The notes beneath the pieces were generated by a model. It saw only the letters and a list, made by a program, of their open reading frames with translations. It ran no database searches and was not told where the DNA came from. From contig NC_084767.1 in the NCBI RefSeq assembly GCF_028858725.1, positions 20,909,895 to 20,973,894 on the forward strand: a stretch of DNA of 64,000 bases, read 5' to 3'. Positions 41,201 to 56,200 of the stretch are shown one piece after another; the stretch's first letter is position 1, and the number at the start of each line of letters is the position of its first letter. A program made the translations under genes and the position numbers. The DNA comes from Colius striatus (Eukaryota; Chordata; Aves; Coliiformes; Coliidae).

Positions 41201-44200
41201 CTCCGTCTGCCACTATTAACATTCGCAAAGAGCTCAGACTGACATCTCTCTGATCCCTCTGAGCCAAAAGTGACCAGTGCATATCGCGTGATTTTACTAC
41301 TGCTACACGGGCTGAAAATAAAAAACCAATGATGGTGAGTGTGCAGAACAAAAGAAAGAAAAAAAAATCATCTCAATACTTTTGTGGACTTACACAAATT
41401 TATTACACGAATTACAAACACGGAAAATAAATACAAATGCCAATTACTTAACTGCTATGACATATGTATACTCAATGTCTCCAGATGGACTTGATTACAA
41501 AATTTAAATGGTTCCTATAAATTCAGATACTGAGATGAAACATAATTTCTTTAAAGACCTATCAGAAGAAACCATCAACATCACTCATCAATAAATCTGT
41601 CAGTACATTTCGTACTGAAATGAAGTGTTCAATTGCTCAAGCTGTGCCGTTAGAGTCAGCTGGATAAAACAGCAGTGTCCACAGAAGACATTTTATACAA
41701 ACTTTTTTTTTTAAATAACCCAAAAAGAGATAGTTTAAATAGAAATATTTTAAGGTTACCTTTGTATGAGCAGACTTTTTGTATCCAGGAAAGTGGATTA
41801 ACCTTCATTAATGCATAGGGAATACTGATGACATGCATCCTGTTCATAACACTCTATGTGGAAAATATTAAAGAAACCTCCTTTGAACTGGCTCAAAGAA
41901 TACACAGCACATACCAATACTTAAAAAAAAAATCATAACAGCTACAGCACAACTCTTGCATTTAACTACTACTGAAAACTGTGTGTATACTCAGCAAAAA
42001 CTTAAGCTTTTTCTGTGCAGTCTGCTACTGAAAAACAAACACTTTATTCTGAAAAATATAAATACTGAAATATAAAAAGTTTGAGAGAGTTTATGACATC
42101 ATCCTGATACCATTACTCTATCAAGAAAAACAAATTGCTGCAGTTTTTCATTCATTTCAATACTCACTGTTAATACTCCATGCCAAAGGCCAGCATCTCT
42201 TTTGAAATCCAAGACATTTGTTAGTGTTTCAGCTGAAAGCAAAGGAAAAACTATCAGACTACCAAATCGTATTTATGAGATCATTTAAGAACTCAAAATA
42301 ATTGTTAAGGCAACTATGAAGCTTCCAAGACAACTAAGAAATCAAAGCTACGTTGCCACTCCTTCTTGTCTATAACAGGTTGCTTAAAGTGTCATATTTT
42401 ACTTACTACATTAATGTTTAAATTATTATCATAGATTATTACAAAATATTTAAGATTCCCTTTTTGCTATAATATCACTTCCATGTGTTTGTACATTTTC
42501 CAAGGAATTATGTAGATCAAAACTTCAGTTTTGATGCAAACTTTTTCAGGTGATCTGAAAGTTGAGCTATATTAGAAAGAATTAAATTAGGGTACATGGC
42601 TGTACTAAATTTTCTTCAGTGTTTTCTCTGAGAAATTTTAACACTTTACATGACAAAATAGAATCAAAGATCTTAAATCAAAGATTTAACCTGATTTTCA
42701 AGGGCTATCTCATAATGATCAGATGAAACTTGCTCATCTCTGATATAGGATGGCTGCATGCACAAGAAATTGTTCTTCAGATCCTTTACTGTTCTTTTTA
42801 AGTTTTCAGAATGTACAAAGCCATTTCCCAACAAAGAAAATACTTCAATAAGTCAGCCACATATTCATTAATTCTCTGGGTGACCTAGAGCTCCAAAAGC
42901 TCCGAGATGCATAATCCCAGTCATGAGCCTGTATATAAGGAAATACAAATCTTCCATACACTCACTTCTTTTCAGCCTTCAGGAAATGAGCTGAATAGAA
43001 CTAGATTTGCTAAAGCAAGCAGCCAGCAGTTTCACAGCATCTTATGACATCTGTATGATGCTCACAGAGAAGCTGATGGAAAGCTGGATGAGCTGACAGG
43101 GAAATGCAGTGATAACTGAATGCCCAGGCCCAGAGGGTGATAGTAGGTGGCACAAAGTCTAGTTGGAGGCCAGTCACTAGCTGTGCAGTCCAGGGCTCAA
43201 TGCTGGCTCCAATTCTGTTCTGTTCTTCATTCACAATATGGGGATGAGGCAAGTTTGCAGATGGCACAAAGCTGGGAGAAATGGCTGATACACCAGAGAG
43301 CTGTGCTGCCATCCAGAGGGACCTGGACATGCTGAGAGAATGATCTGACAGGAACCTCCTGGAGTTCTAGAAGAGAAATGCCAGCTCCTGCCCCTGGGGA
43401 GGAATAGCCCCTTGCACCAACACATGCTGGGAGCCAACTGTGTGGAGAGCAGTAGCTTTGCAGAAAGAGCCCTGGAGTTCATGGTGGTCACCACGTTGAA
43501 CATGAGAATGTGCCCTTACAATGAAGGCAGCAAATGATGCACTGGGAAGAGTGTTGTCAGCGGGTCAATGGAGGTCATCATTCTCCTCTGCCTGAGTAGT
43601 GAGCCTGTTTCTGTGCTCTGCAGCACAAGAGACATGGGGCTACTGAAATGAGTGCAGCGAGGAGGAGTAAGTAACTGGAGCATATGAAAGAACTTTCAGT
43701 GGCATAACAAAACTGTCACAAGCTGCCCAGAGAGCTTGTAGAGTTTTAAATCCTTGGAGATAACTGAAAAGCTTCTCGACATTGACCTGGGTAACTGGCT
43801 CTATGTGGCTCTGCTTGAACTGAAGTGCTACACCAGATGACCTCCAGTCTTGATCATGTTTTGATTCTGTGTGTTCCAGGATACATTAGCACACACTACC
43901 CAGTTATGGGATAAAGAACTAGTCATACCATAACGTTCTTCCAAACAGATTTCAAAGAGCAAAGTTTTTGGTTAATGGTAGCACAGATGAACTCTATGCA
44001 TGTGGCCAAAACCAGGTGTAGTTCTTGTCTATTGATTGAGAGAATGACTGAAAACAAGTAGATCTCTCACTTTATTCAAATCGCTATGGATCTTTTGTAG
44101 GACATCATTAAGAAGATCCCTTTCTTTCTAAAAACAGGAAGTACTGTGGCCAAAACTGTGAGGCTGAAAGAAGCTATAAGCAAAAGAGAAGGCAAAGCTT

Positions 44201-47200
44201 TATAGTTTATATGGTTTATACAAGACAGAATGCTCCTGACAGTATCTCTAGTATGTGGCAATAGAAATTTGAAAAATGAATGCACAAGGACAAGAGAATT
44301 CAGTACTCTGTGAAGATCTGAAAAGCTAATGGCTAGCAACGCTACCCCACACTTGTCTGAAAATTAAGATGTATAGACCCTTTCGAGCCATAATCATTTG
44401 CCTTCATCCTTTCAGGATTCAGGAACAGCTGTACAACCCTTTACCTACATGCTGGGTGCACCTTCCTGTCACCCAGCACAGTTCTTGTAGTTGTAGCTGT
44501 GATGGGAAGGTGTCCTGATATTAATATGGGAAAGGGTCTTCTTTGCTAAGTAAAAACAGTAGAAATATCTGGCTATGAAAACCTTTTTTACCCTATCATA
44601 CTATTTATTGGGACTTTGGACCACTATAGGTGTAAACCAATTGCTTGAAGGAGAAAGGGTAAAAAAAGTACAAAAGAGGACAGTTAGCAACTGTTGGCGC
44701 CTGTTCATGCCCTTGAATGCACCACCTAGAATCACAGACCAATTAATTGGGCCACAGATCAAGCAATTGGGCCAGATAACTTACACTAGGATTTTTAATT
44801 TTTTGATCTAGGCAGGAGGAGTCCAAGAGCAGTAAACACAAGCCAGATGGGGTGCTTTTTACTATTGCAACTCTCAGACTTTCTTGATCAAGCCTGTCTT
44901 TCAAGGGTCAAGTGTCACACTCTTAGGAACCACAAAATAGAAGGGCTATGAGGACTATGACACATATTGCATCTCACCTAGTCATTATCAGGTTTCAAGT
45001 CAACACTTCAAAAAGTCAATAACTACAACCCTTTCTGCTGAGAGAGAAAAAGCTGCATAACTGACACTGGCCTGACTGCACAGCATACCAGTCTACACTG
45101 TTAGGGCAGCTACAACTGGAATTGGCATAATTCAAAGCTCTCCAAGAAGAGATCCAAGCTACCCAAATGGCCTCCAGGATCAGTCTAAGAGAAATTGCAA
45201 TTTCTGCTGGGAGGGCTCCTCTAATTCTGCATGTATGCATCTAAAACTAGACATCTTATGACTTCATGAAGTGTCTGGTGCATTCAAAAGACATTAGGGA
45301 GGACAAAACAGAATCATAACAAAGCTGTTTTCAAAAGGATGAAAAATCAGTTACCACCTTCATTATCAGTTACCTGGTATGCGAAAAATCTCTTACCACC
45401 AACTAACACATTTGTGAAGACTGAATAATCCAAACTCTTGAATAAAATCAATAAGAATCTTAGTACAAAATATTTTACATGTTATGATTTCATAAACAGC
45501 TTCTTGCTTTCCTTCACACATCACACCACTTATGAATGAGGAAGTTTGTCATTCCCTCTGCAGTTAAAGCTTCTACTGCTCATCTAAAGTTCTTTTAGGA
45601 CAGTCAGCACAATTTTGCAACATACACTGTCAGAATACTCAAAGCTATGAGTATTATCTTTAAGTTCTACCTAACTAACTTACCTTCTGAATAACCGCAT
45701 GCCTGAGTCAATGCATGACAGTGTGCCAGCATGGAAGCATGAGATATAGTAATGCCCACTGTGCTGCCCTCTTTACTTGTTTTGTACTGAAAAGAGAAAG
45801 TTTACATGAGTATTGGATTAACAGCAAAATTTAGAAAGCTTGCAGTACTGAACTGAAAGGGTATTTCATTATGAAAATCAACATACTCCCCCCACCATCC
45901 CCCACTAATATTACATGAAATCTGACCATTTCTCTATCCCAGTTAAATTGTCCCAGGGACATCAAAATGCCAATTATTCCCAATCTTCAGTCTGACTCAG
46001 CACAATCACTCAAATGACAGTTTGCTTGGCAACCATGAGGGAAACATTCTTCTTCCACAGTTAAAAATATTACAGTCATCTCTTATAATGCATCAAGAGA
46101 TTAAAGGATGAAAAAGTGCTGTGACAAAATACAACAGAGTAATCGTAAATTAGGCATATTATAGTGGATCACCTCAATATAAGCAATCTCAGCACTGGCA
46201 TCCCGTACTTGTGGATGCCAGTCCTTAGTTGGCTTTGCCAGATGCTTCCCATCAATCACAAACCAAATGAGACGAGGCCAGCCTTTAAAGAAAAAGAAAA
46301 GTTACTGTCATTGCAGTTTAAAAAATCTAGAGTTTTTTCCCAGTATTCAGGGATAACAACAGTAGGCAAGCAAAAGCTGCAGTATCACCCCTTGATGTAA
46401 GAAGCAACACTAAGTAGCGCCTTGACAATGAAGGCAGTTGTTCTTTATATGAAAGCTAGAAGCATGCAAGCAAACTCAAAGACTGTTGTTTAACAGTAGC
46501 AATCGATATACCTGCTCTTTAGCCTATAAAGAAATTTAAGTGGCTTAAAAACATACCTTTGAATGTAACCACCTCGCCAGTCTGAGCTTTAGGAAGGCCT
46601 TTCTGACAGGCATCAGTGGTTAAAGCTAGTGTTACTCCACAGCTGCCCAAAAGAAATCCAATCTGCTGACTGCCAGCATCCTACAGAGAAACCATGTTAT
46701 AGCAAACTTAAAAATAATGAAGCTTTTGTACAGTTGTACAGTAAATTCTCCATGTTTATAAAATACTAAACCAAGTTGTATAACAAAGGGAAAAAAAACC
46801 TAAAAAAACTTCTAGCCCATAAGAACTTTTTGGGAAGACAAAGACTGAAGTCTATGCTCAAAAGGCTTAGTTTTGCTTAGTTTCAACTGGCAATAGACTT
46901 GGCAAGTAATGGTAGCAAAGTAGTGTCAAAAGCGATGGTTGTCCATTCCTCTCCAAACCAACGAGGATGTTCCTAAGTTCTTGATAAAACAGAGAGGTGG
47001 TTTGATGCTGTTTGAGTCCCGAGGCACTGACGAGCAGAGCCTGTAGCTTCTTAGCTCTGATTTCACACTATTCCTAACAATCTCAATGTGTGTGGGATTA
47101 TTCTGACATTTCCAGCAACTGCTGTCTCAACCTGCCTGTGCTCTTGTTGCTCAGCATGAAAGCTGAAAAGACAGCACTTATATGTTATATTTTAAGAAAT

Positions 47201-50200
47201 ACTTTCACATATCTTTTAAAAAATAATGAATTAAAACAACTCCTACAGTTACATATCCTAAAATAGTTAATTTACTAGCTTCATACCATTTCCCCTTCTC
47301 CCTAACTAAATCTTAAACACTTTGCAAACATGTAACAAGTGCTGCATAGTTCAGCTGATGCACCATACTGCTTTAAAAAGTGCAGGTTCTGAGGGCTCAT
47401 GTATAAGGCCTAGAGGATTCAGACCCCAACACTTTACTTACAAAGCCATAAAAATGCTGAATGTGTTTGCATACCTTCCTTGTCAGTGGAACTTCTATTG
47501 GGACAGGAATAAGTTCTGCCAGGAGACAACCATAAAATGCCACCATAAACATAACTGGGTCGCTGTTAGGAAACACAAGAGCTACCTGCAAAACCACATT
47601 AAAACAACAAGAAGTTTTTGTCATCATTTGGGGTGGAAAGGCTGCTTTCTAATTTGTGGAAAAAATTATTTACAACAATACTCAAGTTTGAATTTAAACT
47701 AGGAACAGAAATACTAAATGTTGAGATAATACAGTATTACAAGTCAGTGTTACAAAGCTTTGTTCAGCTACAGCTGTCCCTCCCTATTTCATCCAGAGAC
47801 CCTCTCCAACAGAAGCCTACCCGGTCTCCAGGCTTCAGCAGTGGCTCATTCTTAGTGGTCAGCTTGTTTAGCAGGGTATATGCCAACTTCAAGCTTCGAC
47901 TCCACAGTTTGCCTAAACAAAAAAAGATAGTACAGAAATTAAAACATGGAGACTAAAACATCAATATTTAATTGGCAAATCTTAAGTGCCTTATATACAC
48001 ACTAGGTAAGTTAGTGGTAGTAGAATAGGGTCAACAGGCGTACGAGCAAGTAACTGAGGCAAACCAAACATTTTTGTGAAAGCAATCCCACCTCAAAAAC
48101 CTACTAAATTCTTCCAATGCTTCAGTGCTTGTGTGCACACATACATGTAGTATGGTTGATACAAGCTGACTGCATTTCCAAAAGGCACTGAAGACTCCTT
48201 TCTAAGGGCTCTTAGAGAAATAAAACTGCTCGGGATAAAGAAAAAAATCCTAAACAAGACAAAAAATTAACTGAAATTTAAGAAACAAAGGCTAAGAATA
48301 AATCACAATATCTGTGTCTGTGCAATGTCACCTCTGTTCTCAGTTGTGTGTACACAGCTCTCAATAATTCAGAAGAACATTATTCCAAGCTATTAAATAC
48401 AAAGTAAAAAATCTAACTACTTATTTCACACTATATAAAAATCTATTTTTGATTTTTAGCCTAAGGAAAAAAAAAAGAGCTTTGCTAAAAAAACCCCTCT
48501 CCCTGTTAACATAGAAATGAGTAACTGCAAACCCCTTCCACTGTAAATGGTAAATCAAAGCAAGAATCCCTCAAAGCAGCATGCTGTGGCAAACAGCATG
48601 CATTTGGAACTCAGCTTTCCGGTATGAGATCTTTATCATAGACTGACTTCCACACTCCATTCCTTCAGACCTTGTAGCAACCATCAGTTATTTTGTGTTT
48701 GGCAGTCTCAAACGTCTTCAATTTAATGTTTGTTTTTTTCTGTGTAATTCACAGTTATATATTAAAAAAAAAAGTTAGACAGGATCCAAGCACATCAAAT
48801 ACCCAGTTCTATGAAGAACAGAGCAGTTGGCAGAGAGTCCAGGTAGAATTTAGAGCCTGGCTTGTTTCTAGTTTGCCTTTTCCTTCCTGTCTTTCTCTCT
48901 TTTTTTTTTTTAAAAGTTTAGAACTAAACGTGATATTCTAAACAGTTCTCTAAGTGCCACCACAAGGTAAGGAAACTGATGCACCTGCTGAGTTACATTT
49001 CCTGTAAGTATACTTCATCTGCAGGCAATGCAAACATTAAATTTGAACATTCTAACATACTATATACAATGAACTGGAGTTCCACAGGGATGGGTTCTAG
49101 GGCCAGTCTTGTTTAACATCTTCATCAACAACCTGGATGAGGGGACAGAGTGTACCCTCAGCAAGTTGGCTGATGACACCAAACTGGGAGGACTGGCTGA
49201 TTCCCCAGAAGGCTGTGCTGACATTCAGAGGGATCTTGACCAGCTTGAGAGTTGGGCAGAGAGGAACCTCATGAGGTTCAACAAGGACAAGTGCAGAGTC
49301 CTGCATCTGGGGAGGAACAACCCTATGCACCAGTACAGGCTGGGGATTGACCTGCTGAAGAGCAGCTCTGCAGAGAGAGACCTGGGAGTCCTGATTGATA
49401 ATAAGCTAACCATGAGCCAGCAATGTGCCCTCATGGCCAAGAAGGCCAATGGTATGCTGGGATGCATCAAGAAGAGTGTGGCCAGCAGGTCAAGGAAGGT
49501 TCTTCTCCCTCTCTACTCTGCCCTGGTGAGGCTTCATCTGGAGTCCTGTGTCCAGTTCTGGGCTCCTCAGCTCAAGAGGGACAGGGAAGTGCTGGAGAGA
49601 GTCCAGTGCAGGGCCACCAAGATGATCAGGGGACTGGAACATCTTTCATACAAGGAAAGGCTGAGGGAACTGGGGCTGTTTAGTCTGGAGAAGAGGAGAC
49701 TGAGGGGAGATCTTATTAACATTTATAAATATCTAAAGGGTGGGTGTCAGGAGGTTGGGACATCCCTTTTTTCTATAGTAGCTAGCAACAGGACAAGGGG
49801 TAATGGGAAGAAGCTGGAACACAAAAAGTTTCACTTAAATATAGGAAAAAACTATTTTACTGTTCAGGTGAGGGAGCCCTGGCACAGGCTGCCCAGAGGG
49901 GTTGTGGAGTCTCCTTCCTTGGATGTCTTCAAGACTTGCCTGGACACGTTCCTGTGCAACCTGATCTAGGTTGACCTGCTTCTACAGGGGGGTTGGACTA
50001 GATGATCTCTAAAGGTCCCTTCCAACCCCTACCATTCTGTGATTCTATGAACTGCTGCAGTTAGCTGTCCTGGGGGGCTTAAAAGAAATGTAGTTACTAC
50101 AATACTTCTAGTTCATTGATACAGGTGAGTTTCACTTCCCACAATAACAACCATAATATGCTCCTGAAGTACAAACCTCCTCTATAAGGATATGCACAAA

Positions 50201-53200
50201 CATGCTAAAATTTAACATCTACTCTGCGAATAGGAAGAGTGCACTATTACTCATCTGTTTCTTCCTCCTATTTTAAACCAGGTTATTTTTACTGTTCTTC
50301 CAAGAAAAAAAACCACAATTGTTTGAAATTTACAAACAAATGCCAAGAAGAATCAATACCACATCCATTTTCCCTTCATTAACTTTCTTTGAAATGCTTT
50401 TCATATACAATGAATTCACAGTTGCATTCAAATAGCAATCTCCAAGTGGCTGTGAGCAAAGTCAGTCCCTCTTTTGTGAGGCAAACCTTCACTCTTCCTT
50501 ACAGTTAGCACCAGCACATACCGTAGGTGAGCGTGTAAATGGCTTTCCCAGTGGTGTCCAATGCGGTCAGACACGGGGCTTTCGGCTGGGTGGTTCCCCA
50601 GCGCTGCAGGGCAGCCAGCAGAGAAGGCGGCCAGTTGGTCACCACGCCTAAGGGTTCACCCTTCAGCACATTCACTTGATTTCCTTCAGGCTTTGGTTGA
50701 TTTGGGTCAGGCTGTTGCACTGAAATCAGAGCACAGTAAAACAGCAAATATCAATCATCACAAAAGTGCAAGTTACACTTAATGGACAATTCTACAAACT
50801 GTTCTCATCTTCCTCACAGCTATCATTACTTCTCCAATGCTTTAGGGTGATGCTATGCTAATTGTATGCTGGCTTCACAAAAAAAGAGAGTTACCATCAA
50901 CTTAGATTTCTGATTCCACAATATTCAAAGGACCTGGCCACAGTGACAGAATTTGAACCCCTAGTTCCCTCTCTCTCCTTTGGAAAGATGGTATTTTCTG
51001 CTGTTTGTTCTGCACATCTATTTAAATGAAAGCCTATACCAAGTCAAGAAATGTTATCAGAGAGAATGGCTTCAGTGACAACTGGACATTCATTTTTGCT
51101 GCCAAATTCTCAACAAGTGATGAAGAATGACACACTGCTTCTGTGACAATACATTAAAAAAATGGAAAAAAAGATGCTAGATGAAATGCTCCTGGAGTGG
51201 GTTATCTGCAATTAAAACTGAGTTTGTTTGACTTCCAGATAATCTCTTTCAACTGTGGAACACTGCAGGGTTTGTAAGCCATTTTCTCTCCAAGTAGCCT
51301 GCTATTAAAATCCTGTTCCAAGGTGCTCAAGAAGGTAAAGTATCTTGATCTTAGCAAAACAAAGTCACAGTTGGATTTAGTTAACACTTAATCTATGCAA
51401 TAACCAAAATTAACAGCTCAAAACGAGCTTTAAAAGCTCTGCTTTCCACAATGACACACATGTACCTCAATCCTGAAAAATCTTCAGTGGAAGACTAGAA
51501 CTGCAATCACTTCATATCTTGAAGTACCAGGGAACCTAGTAGCAGCTGCTTAAAAATATCATCTCAAGAACAAGACTTTCATTTAATCTCTAAGACTAAG
51601 ATAACAGAACAAAAAATCACTCTCCAAAATCAGCTGATGCAGCTGGTTTTAAGGACAGCTACATATTGCTAAGCAACTTCTACAATTGTTAGAGATACTT
51701 TTCTTTCTACCCAGACACATGTACACAGAGCTATAAACTCTGGGTTTCAGCTGAGCAGTCTGCAGAGTGTGTACATGCACTATCCTTTCATGTCATGTGC
51801 AGACAAGAAATACTGCACAGCGCACTCATTGCATTGAATTCCTCTGAACCTCTAAAATAAAGTTTCTGTATTTCAGGAAAAGGATATTAACATCTATGCA
51901 AACAATATTATCACCATATATTCCAGTTACTAGAAACTGTATTTGGGCACTGACCAACTACAGAGCAGTTTGCAGCTGAATGCAAGTGGCCAGAGAGGCC
52001 ATGAAACCTCCATGTTCAGAGATGCTCAGAACTGGACTGGACTCAGTCCTAAGCAGCCTGATCTACTCAGACCTGTTTTTAAAAAGAGGTTGGTTAGAGG
52101 CTTTCAGAGGTCTACTGCATCACCAGGGTATGCCCTCACTTACTCCAAAGATTTCCCTCTTAAATCTCTGATTACCACAAGGCAAAGTTTAGAATCTGAG
52201 GCAAAAAAAGACGGTAGGGCCATCACCAAACATGTCTGGATGCACCAATGAATTTTTTGTCAAATAATTGAATTTCTCCACGTATTGTAAATCATTTTAG
52301 TATTCACTAGCTCATCACATTAGTCCAAACTGGGATAAACAGGAAGAGTTTGCAGAGTGAGGGAGAAGTAGAGAATGAGTACACTGAGTAAGAGGGTTGA
52401 GTTGAACATTGTTTCACTTGTGACAGCATATGACCTTTCTCTCCCCAATATAACAACTCTACCACTATTTGGTTTGTATTGGGAAAACAAGATGAAAACA
52501 TCACTTTCTAAGAAGTATCAATTCTTTTGCCAACTGCATACACAAAGAAAAATGGCATTTAAAAGATAATTAATTAACCTTCTAGCAGTTCTTCAAAATC
52601 ATCAACAAAAAACTCTTTCAATGGTGGGCGCTTTGGTCTTTTCAAGGTATTTAGAAGCTGCTGGATTTTAGAGGACACTCTGCTATTCACTGGGACACCT
52701 GCCAAACAGAAAAGACATATTACTTAATGTATATTAATAAACATACATTAAAAACACATGCTGCCACACTGCTGACAACATCATGCTAAGCTCAGCACAC
52801 CTTTCAGGTGGAAGAGTCATTCAAGATGAGCAGCTTCTTTAAAAAAAATCAACCCAGCTTTAATCAGTAAGTTTCAACCACGGATTTATTTGTTCTCAAA
52901 CAATACTGTTCCCAAGCTACCTGACTGATACATAACACCTTCTCACACTGCAATTCAGCTTTTCAAACTGCGGACTCCCTTGTGAGATTACAACACAAAC
53001 ATGAAGAATGCTATTTTCTTCAACAGTCTAGGTATTGACTACATCTTAGCACTGATTCAGTTCTGAAAGTGTGAGAATGCTTGGAAAAATTAAGTGACTC
53101 TTTCAATATTTTACAGGGCTAGCAAAAAAAAAAAAATCAGAACACAAAACCACATCAAATGTTGATTTTCATTTGTGTATGTGATATACTAAATATAAAT

Positions 53201-56200
53201 GTGTATATTTGTTTGTATTTATTGAAATTTAAAGCTCCAAGGCAATATAAAATGTGAGACTAAAGGGCTTCTGTTGCCTTTTACTATAGAAATACATAGA
53301 AATGGACACATGGCTCCTACTAGCAGAACACAGGAACTGCAGTACAGTTTCCTGTCCTGTGGCCGACCAACGGATACATCCAACTGCTGCAAAGCTCTGG
53401 TGAGGACAGGCACATAGTGCTCGATGGGTGCCACACTCTGTCACCCATTTGCTTGCTCAGGAAAAGGGACATAGATTGAAAGGCAGGAGGTTTATAATAC
53501 AATCACCGTCTGCAGTTTCCAAAATGCTGCTGTTGTAGCCTCTTGGAACTCCTCGTACTGATGCTACCTGTGGATGCTCATGATGTAAATGTTCCACCAG
53601 GCCAGTGGTTACATCTGGAGGTGCAGAGTGGTTATCTGTAGAAACGGAAGACAGACACAGAAGCTCATCAGTCATCTTAAGAACCATATCCAAAGTTGCT
53701 TCTTACAGTGTTCCTGCTGTTTTCTCATGTGTTTTTAACAAAACTCTGATTCCTCTAATAAAACTGTAACTAAAACCTTCCAGATACACAGGGAATCCTG
53801 AAAGGAACTGTCCTGTCTCTCCAGAGTTGAGAGGAGTGCTTCCAACTTTCAAAGGGATCCAAACAAATTCTGACAAACAGGGTGAGCTGTGGGTCACTCC
53901 ACTTCAAGATGAAAGCAAGTACATTCACTATGAGTAAAACAGCACAAGTCTACAAAGAAAGCCTGTCTCATCTCTCAGAAGAAAGACGGGCACCTGAAGT
54001 CTTGCCACAAAACTGGAATGATCAGTCTAAGGCCCATTGGAAGAGAAAGGAACAAGAGCATAAGGTTTAAATCAATGGTACTTTTGCCCCAGGGTAACAT
54101 GAAGCATTTATTTACATTCTGCAGGCTACAAGAGACAGAAACACAGATTAAGACTGAAGGTGGCAAAGACAGCATACTTAAGTCTGAACACAACTCAAGG
54201 ATGGACAATGAGAGATGAGACACTGCCTTTAGAGGAACTGCTGGCTTAAAAAAACCTCTCAGCTGCAGTTTATAAGACCAGTCATGGTTTTCCTTAGCAG
54301 CTTTCCTTACCATCTGTTTTTAACATTCTCACAACAAATACTGAAGGTAAAAGCTTTCTATTTATTTTGTGGTACAGGCATAGCATACTCTTCATTACAG
54401 CACCTACCACTGAGAACAGCTGGAATGTCTGCAACACTCAAAAAAACCTGTGGTGTAGATGCCAGTTTTATAGACATAAACTGCTCACGACAGATGAATT
54501 TAGCACAGGGTTTTCTGAGGCATGAGGTGGTCACTTATGGCTGGATATGACATGCTGTTTTAGCTTAGTGGTGTGTGCTACAAGCAAAAAAATAAATACT
54601 TATTTTAAAGTTATCATTTATATTTGCATAAGGAAAGCAGGGCATTTCTCAAACCCTCACATACTGACGAGAACCACCTTGTAACAACCTTGAGGCAAAA
54701 GCCTGCTTTGCTTGGAACTGTACCACATTTCTGTGCTGCAGAACGAAGCTTAGGGAACACCATCACTCCAAAATTGTGACATAGACTACGTAATAATTTT
54801 GAGTAGAATCAAAGATTAGGGAATGGCAGTATCTGGAAGAAGCGTTCAAACAAGGATTGAGGGCCCAAAACATTCATAATCCTAAGGAGTAAAAATAGGA
54901 TTGCAACAGGAAAGAGCCTACGAACATGCTGGGACACTGTGCTGGCAGAACTTCTTGGGGTCATGCAGCTCTGCAGTGACACCTCTTGAAGGGTCTCAGC
55001 ACGCCACAAACTGCAGAAAGAACCCAAAGCACAGGGAGGTCTAGGCAGTGCTTTGAATTACATGTATTGCCCCACATATGTTGAGGAAGTGATTAGCACT
55101 AAGAGAGCAAGTGTTCATAGCTCTGTTCAGATTTCCAGAGCTGACAGACAAGACACCAGTACAGCTCTGAGTGGTTTGAGAAGGATCAGCAGCAGTAAAA
55201 ATTAAACTCTTTCCCATACTTTCCAGTGGTCATCATTGTAATGCCAATTTTTGTATTGCAGAGACCTGCCTTGCTAGGTACCAAGAAAGGTCCACAAATT
55301 TCTTTCATATGAGTAAAGTACATGAAGGACAAATCATCACTTCATCTCACTGCCAAACGCCCAACTTTGTACCAGTAACAGGAAAAGGTGACAACTGTGG
55401 GCAAAGCTGATCTGTATAACCACTTTACAGGACATACAGAAAGCCCATGTCTTCAGAGTACATTAAAACACCTCCACTGTGTTTTATATACTTTTTGAGC
55501 TGCCATTTGATGGTTTGGTTGACTTTTTTTCCCCTTAGCTTTAGTGAAGTCCCAAAACAGAGACTTGATGCAGCATCCAAATTGATCACAGGATACAGAG
55601 TCAAATGTACCTTGTTCTCATAATGCAGTATTAGCTCAAAAGTCCATACCTCTCAACTAACAAACCCTGCAGTGATTATCAATGCCTAAAGCTTCCACTC
55701 TTTGAACACACCAGCAAGAACTACAATTAGGGATGTCCCAACAGTATGACTTCATCAGTGGAGGGCCCCAAAATGGCTTTTCTACAGATGAAGTTGTCAC
55801 TGTTAAACATGAAGGTGACTCAAAATGTACATTGGAAGTAATGTAGACATAGTTACAAATACAATAACCAAGAGGGACGACAAGAGAAACTGACACTTGT
55901 TATGAGACCTGGTGCACACATGAGTTAGCAGCAGTGTATAAAGTACAGAAGTTGAAATGCTGAATGGATGCAGGTTTTACTATGCCTAATGCTGTTGGAG
56001 AAAAAAAAAAAAGTTCCACCCACATGCAGGAGGCAGATATTTGAAATACAAAAGCTCTGCAATTAGAAGCTCTGAAAACAACATAAGGAAGAAGCTATGT
56101 GAGAACATTTACGGAAGAGCTGTGTACTTGGGAACGGCTCAAAGAAATCACACAAAAAATGAGGACACTCAGAGAAGAAATAAAAAGCCCATTAACAATC

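Noticed and set aside
47322-47702. 126-codon plus-strand frame
   Set aside because: It is the shadow of DIP2A coding exon 6 and flanking intron.
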